A stretch of 12,621 nt of DNA from JABMMZ01 sp044368575. GTDB lineage: Bacteria; Bacteroidota; Bacteroidia; NS11-12g; UBA955. Of this stretch, positions 1 through 4,631 are shown piece by piece. The notes under the pieces are model-generated. The model did not search any database, had not been told where the DNA came from, and saw nothing but the letters and a program-made list of their open reading frames with translations. Position 1 is the first letter of the stretch; each line of letters starts with the position of its first letter. The DNA is taken from contig JBIPPH010000050.1 of the NCBI GenBank assembly GCA_044368575.1, positions 1 to 12,621 of the forward strand, given 5' to 3'. Position numbers and translations under genes: made by a program.

Positions 1-167
1 TTTTATTGTAAATCGAATGTAAATCTAAAAACTATGTTCGAATTTCAAAATTGAATAAGTGAACCACAAAAAGGAGAGCGAGAATGAGAGCGTAGAGCGA
101 ACATTCTGCTCTACTTTTTTCTTCATTTTGTTTCTGTTTCTCATTCTGTCTATTGCTTATCCCCTTT
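1..167 (+). repeat. 167-bp hairpin repeat, copy 1 (mini-unit of the four-helix-bundle element)
   Basis: First of two head-to-tail copies with a period of exactly 167 bp; the window may cut its left edge. Contents in order: an AT-rich leader, a seven-codon mini-ORF at 34-54 (MFEFQN then stop), a CCACAAAAAGG box at 64-74, an AGAATGAGA arm, a GTAGAGC/GCTCTAC hairpin with a T-run, a TCTCATTCT arm, and a pyrimidine-rich tail. The leader and mini-ORF match the 5' end of the full gene at 368-715, and the bases after the mini-ORF match those around that gene's stop codon. It therefore reads as an internally deleted form of that gene unit. Confidence 0.9.
92..120 (+). terminator. Terminator-like hairpin in repeat copy 1
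   Basis: Perfect 7-bp stem GTAGAGC (92-98) / GCTCTAC (108-114) with a 9-nt loop, followed by six T (115-120). This has the form of an intrinsic terminator. An outer arm pair, AGAATGAGA / TCTCATTCT, could extend it into a larger stem. Confidence 0.55.
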
Positions 168-334
168 TTTTATTGTAAATCGAATGTAAATCTAAAAACT
201 ATGTTCGAATTTCAAAATTGAATAAGTGAACCACAAAAAGGAGAGCGAGAATGAGAGCGTAGAGCGAACATTCTGCTCTACTTTTTTCTTCATTCTGTTT
301 CTGTTTCTCATTCTGACTATTGCTTTTTTCCTTT
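168..334 (+). repeat. 167-bp hairpin repeat, copy 2
   Basis: Second tandem copy, nearly identical to copy 1. Its mini-ORF is at 201-221 (MFEFQN then stop) and its CCACAAAAAGG box at 231-241. It runs without a gap into the leader (335-367) of the intact four-helix-bundle gene, so that gene sits exactly where a third repeat unit would begin. In the mini-ORF one base is missing relative to the copy at 2070-2099 (AAAATTGAATAAG against AAAATCTGAATAAA). That brings the stop codon forward. Confidence 0.9.
259..287 (+). terminator. Terminator-like hairpin in repeat copy 2
   Basis: Stem GTAGAGC (259-265) / GCTCTAC (275-281), loop 266-274, T-run 282-287. Outer arms AGAATGAGA (248-256) and TCTCATTCT (306-314) are perfect complements. 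It lies about 80 bp upstream of the four-helix-bundle start codon and would limit read-through into that gene. Confidence 0.55.
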
Positions 335-367
335 TTTTATTGTAAATTGAGCATAAGTCTAAAAACT

Positions 368-715
368 ATGTTTGAATTTCAAAATCTGAAGGTGTATCAG
401 AAGTCTAAGAAGTTTTATCTGGATACAAGAGAACTCATTTCTAGTGTTAAACCTGATACCTATATGAGAGACCAGTTATCCCGTGCTGCATTCAGTATTC
501 CCTTAAATCTGGCTGAAGGTTCCGGAAAGTTTTCAAAAGCTGACCGCAGGAATTTCTTCACGACTGCCAGGGCATCGGTATTTGAATGCGCTGCAATAAT
601 CGATATCCTGAAAGACGAAGGATACATCACAGAACCTTTTTATTCTATTCATCTTGAAAAAGCAGACGAACTATCAAGGATATTGTATTCAATGATTCAA
701 AATCTGAAAAAATGA
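368..715 (+). CDS. Four-helix-bundle protein, 23S rRNA intervening-sequence (S23/IVP) family
   Basis: 115-residue protein, a normal length for the family. The signature runs from D35-Q-L-S-R-A through S43-I-P-L-N-L-A-E-G to S56-K-A-D-R-R-N-F-F and a last amphipathic helix. The family was first known from ORFs inside bacterial 23S rRNA intervening sequences and also includes the Avd accessory proteins of diversity-generating retroelements, which form nucleic-acid-binding oligomers. I chose the ATG at 368 because family members start M-x-(D/E)-F followed by a short L-K-V-(Y/W) motif, and because the mini-units share this ATG. The frame stays open upstream to a TTG at 320, but that stretch is repeat leader. 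No rRNA surrounds it. It sits at the end of two mini-units, with a 13-bp direct repeat at each end of the reading frame. No TAnnTTTG box is visible upstream. Its function here is unknown; self-RNA binding or help in element spread is inference. Confidence 0.9.
   Translation: MFEFQNLKVYQKSKKFYLDTRELISSVKPDTYMRDQLSRAAFSIPLNLAEGSGKFSKADRRNFFTTARASVFECAAIIDILKDEGYITEPFYSIHLEKADELSRILYSMIQNLKK
378..390 (+). repeat. 13-bp direct repeat, left copy
   Basis: TTCAAAATCTGAA at codons 4-8 of the four-helix-bundle gene. An identical copy lies at 696-708 over the last codons. They are 318 bp apart (106 codons, in frame). Confidence 0.9.
696..708 (+). repeat. 13-bp direct repeat, right copy
   Basis: TTCAAAATCTGAA just before the stop codon, identical to 378-390. 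Joining the two copies gives almost exactly the mini-ORF of the short repeats, e.g. MFEFQNLNK-stop at 2070-2099. Confidence 0.9.
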
Positions 716-726
716 ACCACAAATGA

Positions 727-897
727 CAGAGCGAGAATGAGAGCGAATGCGATCATCTCCTCTGGCATTTCTCTTCACATTCGGACTCACATTCACCTTC
801 ACACTTCCTCTCACACTGTTATAGGGTATAGGGGCTAGGGTTTAGGGTATAGTGAGATTTTTTCGTCGCATTCGCTTTCACACTTCAACTCACTCTG
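727..897. repeat. Interrupted inverted repeat downstream of the four-helix-bundle gene
   Basis: AGCGAATGCGA at 742-752 is the exact reverse complement of TCGCATTCGCT at 866-876. The flanks (727-741 and 877-897) are also complementary, but with gaps. The left arm, with its GAGCGAGAATGAGAGCG stretch, is the same sequence that opens the hairpin of the short repeats, so this is a diverged and expanded form of that hairpin. The loop holds pyrimidine-rich CACATTC/CACACTTC stretches and a G-run cluster. Confidence 0.65.
824..847 (+). other. G-quadruplex motif
   Basis: Four G-runs, at 824-826, 831-834, 838-840 and 845-847, separated by loops of 4, 3 and 4 nt. This meets the canonical G3+N1-7 rule, which is rare in DNA this AT-rich. 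The units resemble TAGGG repeats. It lies in the loop of the inverted repeat 727-897. Confidence 0.75.
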
Positions 898-1124
898 GAT
901 TAGGTTATAGTGAGGAGGACACTTACACTCAACTTATACATTAGAAAATGTCTGCGAAGGATAACGCTATTATTTTAACGAAATGCCATGCAAAATTCTT
1001 GAAACAAATAATTTATATAGAGTCATCTGAAAACAGATTGTATAACATTTTTGCATTTTTATCTGAAATTTCCAAACTCAAACTACTTTTAATATTCCAA
1101 ATTAGTAATATTTAAAATATTTTA
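898..1124. other. Intergenic AT-rich stretch
   Basis: No convincing gene. A GGTTATAGTGAGG stretch at 903-915 echoes the GGGTATAGTGAG at 845-856. From about 950 onward the DNA is plain AT-rich spacer, with one 55-codon open frame that I do not accept as a gene. Confidence 0.5.
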
Positions 1125-1132
1125 TATATTTG
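1125..1132 (+). promoter_or_regulatory. Candidate -7 box of the Cys-rich protein gene
   Basis: TATATTTG fits the Bacteroidota TAnnTTTG consensus, 31 nt before the ATG at 1164. No clear -33 TTG is present, and the AT-rich context makes chance matches likely. Confidence 0.4.
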
Positions 1133-1163
1133 AAAAAAGTTTAATTTTTAAAATTTAAAACCA

Positions 1164-1688
1164 ATGAAAAAATTCGCATTTTTTTTAGTAACATTTGCTG
1201 TTATCTCTGCAGTTTATTACAATAGACGTGCTGAAAAAATTGAAACCAATAATGAGTCTGAAATCGGAGTGGCCGAAACTACAGAAGAAGATTTAGAAAA
1301 AGGAAGAGAGGAAATTATGGAACAAAGAGCAATGAGTGAATCCACATACTCAGAGGAAACATCATCAGAGAGTTCTTCTTATGATAATGATAGTTATCAA
1401 GAGAAGGTTTCAAATTGGTATTGTAGTTGGTGTTGTAAAATTATTCAAAAATCAGAAGAACCATATGGAGGAAGATGCAGAGGTTCATATAAAAACACAA
1501 CTTATGCTGGTGTTACTCAAAGAGAAAGTAATACTTCAACTCATTCTTGGTATAAATTATCTACAGTTGGTAATCGAAAATTCGAATGTTCAAAATGTCA
1601 AGTTACAGTTGATTCTGAGGATGAACCTGATCACGGTATGTGTGATGGTGGAGATAAATTAGAATGGCATAGTTGGCGTGAATTATAA
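1164..1688 (+). CDS. Exported or membrane-anchored protein with two Cys3His (zinc-ribbon-like) modules
   Basis: 174 residues; I cannot name a family. Residues 1-19 form a hydrophobic N-terminal segment with a KK start (signal peptide or membrane anchor). Residues 23-82 are a Glu/Ser-rich, probably disordered linker. Two related modules follow: C87-x2-C90...C105...H127-S-W and C142-x2-C145...C160...H169-S-W. In both, the second and third Cys are separated by exactly 14 residues, and both share the pattern E-x-P-x2-G-x-C-x-G and end HSWxxL. Three Cys plus one His per module suggests one zinc ion each. This is inferred from residue geometry alone. The gene stands alone between the four-helix-bundle element and tRNA-Val, with the second repeat cluster after the tRNA, so it may have come in with the element or between recombination events. 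Confidence 0.8.
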   Translation: MKKFAFFLVTFAVISAVYYNRRAEKIETNNESEIGVAETTEEDLEKGREEIMEQRAMSESTYSEETSSESSSYDNDSYQEKVSNWYCSWCCKIIQKSEEPYGGRCRGSYKNTTYAGVTQRESNTSTHSWYKLSTVGNRKFECSKCQVTVDSEDEPDHGMCDGGDKLEWHSWREL

Positions 1689-1847
1689 TACATAATTATT
1701 GCAGTTTCAATTAAGGACTGCGCCAAAATTTGAATATTTCCTTTCTGATAATTAGTGTTTAATCTAATCATCTTAATAGTTAATATTTAATTAACTCTTC
1801 TATTATTTTCATCAAAATAAACTCAATAAATTTATCATTACTAAGTA
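1689..1847. other. Intergenic region with a short palindrome
   Basis: AT-rich and without a credible ORF. AGTTAAT (1778-1784) / ATTAACT (1790-1796) is a perfect 7-bp inverted repeat with a 5-nt loop. GATAATTAG (1747-1755) / CTAATCATC (1764-1772) pairs at 8 of 9 positions. Neither has a GC-rich stem or a good T-run, so a terminator call is weak. Confidence 0.4.
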
Positions 1848-1855
1848 TATCTTTG
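1848..1855 (+). promoter_or_regulatory. Candidate -7 box of tRNA-Val
   Basis: TATCTTTG fits TAnnTTTG and ends 14 nt before the first base of the tRNA, a sensible distance for initiation just upstream of the mature 5' end. No clear -33 TTG was found. Confidence 0.55.
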
Positions 1856-1869
1856 TGCGCTATAATAAA

Positions 1870-1944
1870 GGGCAATTAGCTCAGCTGGTTTAGAGCACTA
1901 CCTCGACAAGGTAGGGGTCACTGGTTCGAACCCAGTATTGCCCA
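1870..1944 (+). tRNA. tRNA-Val (anticodon GAC)
   Basis: Full cloverleaf: acceptor GGGCAAT (1870-1876) / ATTGCCC (1937-1943), D-stem GCTC (1879-1882) / GAGC (1893-1896), anticodon stem CTACC (1898-1902) / GGTAG (1910-1914), T-stem ACTGG (1920-1924) / CCAGT (1932-1936) with loop TTCGAAC. The anticodon GAC at 1905-1907 reads GUC/GUU; A35, C36 and discriminator A (1944) are right for valine. The 3' CCA is not encoded: the next bases are CAAAA. Position 33 is C (1904) where U is nearly universal. The last bases of the tRNA are also the first bases of a repeat copy. Confidence 0.95.
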
Positions 1945-2100
1945 CAAAAAGGAGAGCGAGAATGAGAGCGTAGAGCGAACATTCTGCTCTACTTTTTCCT
2001 TCATTCTGTTTCTCATTCTGCCTATTGCTTTTTCTCTTTTTTTGTAAATTTACCGTAAATCTAAAAACTATGTTCGAATTTCAAAATCTGAATAAATGAA
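1942..2100 (+). repeat. Hairpin repeat, copy 3, abutting tRNA-Val
   Basis: Identical to copies 1 and 2 from CCACAAAAAGGAGAGCG onward. The first three shared bases, CCA, are the last three of the tRNA. The unit is 159 bp; the shortening includes loss of one TTTCTG unit from the pyrimidine tail. Its mini-ORF at 2070-2099 reads MFEFQNLNK-stop, the form closest to a simple deletion between the 13-bp repeats. Confidence 0.9.
1970..1997 (+). terminator. Terminator-like hairpin after tRNA-Val
   Basis: GTAGAGC (1970-1976) / GCTCTAC (1986-1992), loop of 9 nt, five T (1993-1997). It lies 25 nt after the tRNA and may serve as the tRNA transcription terminator. Confidence 0.6.
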
Positions 2101-2248
2101 CCACAAAGAGGAGAGCGAGAATGAGAGCGTAGAGCGAACATTCTGCTCTACTTTTTTCTTCATTCTGTTTCTCATTCTGCCTATTGCTTTTTCCCTTTTT
2201 TTATTGTAAATTGAGCATAAGTCTAAAAACTATGTTTAAATTTCAAAA
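2101..2248 (+). repeat. Hairpin repeat, copy 4, joined to a full-gene leader
   Basis: Starts CCACAAAGAGG and carries the same hairpin. It ends in a leader segment (2199-2248) identical to 335-384, the leader of the intact gene, at 49 of 50 positions. The mini-unit leaders differ at several positions. Homology stops at 2248, in codon 6 of the four-helix-bundle frame. Confidence 0.88.
2129..2157 (+). terminator. Terminator-like hairpin in repeat copy 4
   Basis: GTAGAGC (2129-2135) / GCTCTAC (2145-2151), 9-nt loop, six T (2152-2157). Confidence 0.5.
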
Positions 2249-2249
2249 C
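2232..2249 (+). pseudogene. 5' remnant of a second four-helix-bundle gene
   Basis: The ATG at 2232 with codons MFKFQN matches the start of the gene at 368 (MFEFQN) and follows the same full-gene leader, but family homology then ends. The frame stays open to 2387 by running into the opposite strand of the CAP gene and encodes only Phe/Ile/Tyr-rich sequence of no family character. I read it as a truncated copy, broken when the neighbouring DNA was joined here. Confidence 0.6.
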
Positions 2250-2318
2250 GAAGTTTTATGCGCTATTTTATACTTATGTTTTATTTTTTTTATTTATAGT
2301 TTATATTTTGATAAGATT

Positions 2319-3083
2319 TTAAAATTCAATATAGTTAACACATCCATAGTAGACATTACCTGTTTTTTTTATGGATACACCGCATAAAAGGTTGAAGTAT
2401 TTATGAAGATATCCGTTGTAACCACTGCTAAGCATGATTCCTTTATGCGGTGGAGAATTTAACCAAGCCTTAACACATCTTTCTGCTAATTCTTCATAAG
2501 TGCTAGGTTGACTATTGATTTTAACTGCAATTTCATCAATTGAGTATGATGGAACACTATCTGAATTATAAACCAGCTCATATTTATCATTTATTTTTGA
2601 AAATTCTTTTCCCAAAGTTGCAATTTGTCTATAAAAATCAAGATTTTCAGGATTTCCAGGATGAAACAATCTATTCTCTTTAACCATTGTTGAAGATTGT
2701 TTTTGAGATATGTAAGTTCTTAATTTATTTGATGGATATACTATACTCAACCCCTTATCAAATCGTACTTGGTTGATCTTATCTAAGATTAAAGAATCCG
2801 CAAACTTCTCGTCGAATACAGATCCAATTATGGTTTGAGTTTGCTTGGTCTCAACTGTTTTTTCAGGGATTTCATTTAAAACATCATAGGTCTCTAAGCA
2901 GTTTAAATGAAATATTATGGGTTTGAAAATTACAGAATCTAAAACCACTATACTTGCTTCAAGATGACAGTGTGCTTCATTTACATTTTGAGTAAAAGGG
3001 ATTTGTATAGCATTAAACTTCTGAGCAAATGAGTGATTAATGCCTAAAATTATTACTGTAATAGTGATTAAGTTGTTTTTCAT
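2319..3083 (-). CDS. Exported CAP-superfamily (SCP/PR1-like) protein with partial internal duplication
   Basis: 254 residues with a signal peptide (hydrophobic core 4-16, probable cleavage after A20 in HSFAQ). The C-terminal part, about 97-254, is a CAP domain: I99-L-D-K-I-N-Q-V-R-F opening helix, C203-V-K-A-W-L-N-S-P-P-H-K-G-I-M-L (a form of the W-x-x-S-P-x-H-x-x-x-L motif) and C234-G-V-S...Y-Y-G-C-V-N-Y closing strands. Residues 21-78 are a second, incomplete CAP opening helix closely matching residues 22-80 of the upstream neighbour (KFxxxQIxFTQxVNE... KPxxFHxNxLxT). The protein thus looks like a partial copy of the neighbour fused to a different CAP domain. CAP proteins are exported and have varied roles; no substrate can be read here. 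It has its own candidate promoter and lies 46 nt after the paralogue. Confidence 0.82.
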   Translation of the reverse strand: MKNNLITITVIILGINHSFAQKFNAIQIPFTQNVNEAHCHLEASIVVLDSVIFKPIIFHLNCLETYDVLNEIPEKTVETKQTQTIIGSVFDEKFADSLILDKINQVRFDKGLSIVYPSNKLRTYISQKQSSTMVKENRLFHPGNPENLDFYRQIATLGKEFSKINDKYELVYNSDSVPSYSIDEIAVKINSQPSTYEELAERCVKAWLNSPPHKGIMLSSGYNGYLHKYFNLLCGVSIKKTGNVYYGCVNYIEF

Positions 3084-3096
3084 AGTTTAGTTATTT

Positions 3097-3104
3097 CAAA
3101 AATA
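3097..3104 (-). promoter_or_regulatory. Candidate -7 box of the 254-residue CAP gene
   Basis: On the minus strand this reads TATTTTTG (TAnnTTTG), 13 nt before the start codon at 3083. It suggests the gene can be transcribed apart from its paralogue. Confidence 0.5.
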
Positions 3105-3129
3105 GAAAGGCGCAAATGGTTTTAAAACT

Positions 3130-3639
3130 TCATTCCTTAGGATAGGGAAATTCATATGCAAAAACCAAAACGACAATAAATCTTCTTTTTTCTTTTAAAA
3201 TACCAACTCCAATATATTTTATATCTTGAGAGGTCATAATGACTTTGTGCCCTAAAGAGTTCATTAAAGATGAAACACTTTCATTGACCAAATCTGCATT
3301 TGACAAATCAATATCAGCACCATAAGTTCTATATTCGTGAATAACTTCACTTTTTACATAGTGTTTTTTATTGGTTAAGTTTTTACCTCTTAAAGGAGCC
3401 GTTTCATATCTTTTGTCAGATTCATCATGTGAAAGTACATGAGTTTTTAAATAATTGACATGAAATACCGCTGGTTTATTAATTTCAGAATCTAATTTAA
3501 GTGTATCTAAACAAAGTTTTTTGCGTTCTTCGTTTACTTTTTGAGTAAAAAGGATTTGTAAAGTATCAAACTTTTGAGCTTGTAAATGATTACTCCATAT
3601 TGATATTAGAAAGCCGAAAAAGATGATGTAGCTTTTCAT
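3130..3639 (-). CDS. Exported CAP-like protein
   Basis: 169 residues with a signal peptide (hydrophobic 4-15, probable cleavage after A21 in HLQAQ). The mature part has CAP features: an opening helix F31-T-Q-K-V-N-E-E-R, H60-V-N-Y-L...H71-D-E (first conserved His region), E101, and S128-L-G-H-K-V-I-M-T followed by Y142-I-G-V-G-I, which match the CAP S-x-G-H-x-x-x-(M/L)...(I/V)-G-(V/I)-G pattern. It is divergent, so CAP membership is likely but not certain. It is the first gene of a minus-strand tandem pair; the next gene carries a copy of its N-terminal mature region. Function unknown; a cell-surface or secreted role fits the signal peptide. Confidence 0.75.
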   Translation of the reverse strand: MKSYIIFFGFLISIWSNHLQAQKFDTLQILFTQKVNEERKKLCLDTLKLDSEINKPAVFHVNYLKTHVLSHDESDKRYETAPLRGKNLTNKKHYVKSEVIHEYRTYGADIDLSNADLVNESVSSLMNSLGHKVIMTSQDIKYIGVGILKEKRRFIVVLVFAYEFPYPKE

Positions 3640-3879
3640 AGTATAATTTTCTTAACTTTATTAAACTCTTTAGGCATTGGTCTTTGATTCTATTTTTAAA
3701 CGAATTTGCTTAATGAATTATTGTTTTAATGCATGTTTGCTCTCATAACTAAGCTTTAAACTGCTTTTACCAATTCTCTTGCAGAACATAAATGATACTA
3801 TACCGTGTTTAATAACTAATTGCGCCAATACCACTTTCACAAAATAAATTCACTTGCCATGCACTTAGCCCTAATTCAC
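3640..3879. other. Divergent intergenic region
   Basis: Separates the minus-strand CAP genes from the + strand core block. AT-rich; I see no ORF of note, strong hairpin or repeat. It must hold the promoter of the first CAP gene, but no clear TAnnTTTG is visible on that strand. Confidence 0.5.
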
Positions 3880-3887
3880 TACCTTTG
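3880..3887 (+). promoter_or_regulatory. Candidate -7 box of the pseudouridine synthase gene
   Basis: TACCTTTG matches TAnnTTTG. A TTG at 3854-3856 lies 23 nt upstream, slightly longer than the usual 19-21. Initiation would fall near 3894, which argues against the TTG at 3885 as start codon. Confidence 0.55.
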
Positions 3888-3899
3888 TGGTTTAGTATT

Positions 3900-4571
3900 T
3901 TGAAACAGAGTCCAAAATTTGATATCGCCAGCAACATCGCCTATGAAGACAACCATTTTTTGATTGTCAATAAACCATCGGGGGTATTGGTGCAGGGAGA
4001 TCATACCGGTGATATGCCATTGAGTGAAATGGCCAAATTGTTTTTAAAGGAAAGAGACCACAAACCAGGTAATGTGTTTTGCGGTGTAACCCACAGAATT
4101 GACCGCCCCGTAAGTGGCTTGGTGGTATTGGCAAAGACCAGCAAAGGCTTGTCTAAAATGAATGAATTGTTCAGAGAAGATGGCCTCACTAAAACCTATA
4201 TGGCTTTAATCAACGGATGTCCGGAACAGAATAAAGCTACCTTGGTTCATTATCTCCGAAAAAATGCTAAAACCCTCAAGGCCGATGTGTTCGACAAACC
4301 AGTAGCCAATGCCAAGCTATCAGAATTGGCTTATGAAGTTGTGGAACAAAGAATGCATCAAACATTGATAAAAGTATGGCCAATTACAGGGCGCTTTCAC
4401 CAAATCAGAGCGCAGTTATCAGCCTTTGGTTTTCCGATAGTAGGCGATATTAAATACGGCGCCCCACAAGCGCTTAAAAACAAATCAATTGCCCTTCATG
4501 CCCATGCCTTGTCGTTTATGCATCCCATCAAATTGACGCCTCTTGAGGTCAGTTGTCCGCCTCCATTTTGA
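3900..4571 (+). CDS. RluA-family RNA pseudouridine synthase
   Basis: Isomerises specific uridines to pseudouridine in rRNA or tRNA; the exact target cannot be read. Motifs: Y15-E-D-N-H-F-L-I-V-N-K-P-S-G opening, catalytic Asp68 in H65-R-I-D-R-P-V-S-G (the HRLDRxTSG motif), Y-M-A-L in the RTYxAL-like segment, and G-R-F-H-Q-I-R-A-Q-L near the C-terminus. It lacks an N-terminal S4 domain, so it is the short single-domain type of about 220 residues. No ATG or GTG opens the frame before the conserved core. Candidates are TTG at 3900 or TTG at 3885; I prefer 3900 because 3885 overlaps the -7 box. With 3900 the mRNA would have almost no leader. It ends 60 nt before proline dehydrogenase, which has its own box. 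Confidence 0.88.
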   Translation: MKQSPKFDIASNIAYEDNHFLIVNKPSGVLVQGDHTGDMPLSEMAKLFLKERDHKPGNVFCGVTHRIDRPVSGLVVLAKTSKGLSKMNELFREDGLTKTYMALINGCPEQNKATLVHYLRKNAKTLKADVFDKPVANAKLSELAYEVVEQRMHQTLIKVWPITGRFHQIRAQLSAFGFPIVGDIKYGAPQALKNKSIALHAHALSFMHPIKLTPLEVSCPPPF

Positions 4572-4617
4572 TGATATAAATCTTAAAAAAAGTTAAGGGA
4601 TTAATCGGAAGTAATTA

Positions 4618-4625
4618 TAATTTTG
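4618..4625 (+). promoter_or_regulatory. Candidate -7 box of proline dehydrogenase
   Basis: TAATTTTG (TAnnTTTG), followed by six bases and then the ATG at 4632, so transcription would begin at or beside the start codon. Confidence 0.55.
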
Positions 4626-4631
4626 TAGCCC

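Noticed and set aside
1..334. CRISPR array
   Set aside because: The units are 167 bp, directly adjacent, and have no unique spacers of constant length; no cas gene is present.
320..367. Upstream extension of the four-helix-bundle protein to the TTG at 320
   Set aside because: These codons are repeat leader that also occurs before non-coding copies; family proteins begin at the M-x-(D/E)-F position, the ATG at 368.
335..905. Avd component of a diversity-generating retroelement
   Set aside because: Avd is in the same family, but no reverse transcriptase is in the window, and differences between repeat copies are not confined to adenines as template/variable repeats would require.
948..1115. 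55-codon open frame starting ATG at 948
   Set aside because: AT-rich, no ribosome or promoter signal at the right place, and no recognisable protein character; likely chance.
1336..1662. 108-residue ORF in another frame of the Cys-rich gene
   Set aside because: Lies wholly inside the 1164-1688 gene, whose paired CxxC modules clearly mark the real frame.
1778..1796. Palindrome AGTTAAT-N5-ATTAACT as a terminator
   Set aside because: Stem is all A/T except one pair and no T-run follows directly; kept only as a note in the intergenic entry.
2184..2387. 67-residue ORF over repeat copy 4
   Set aside because: Its first part is repeat leader and its last part is the antisense of the CAP gene; only the six-codon remnant is meaningful.
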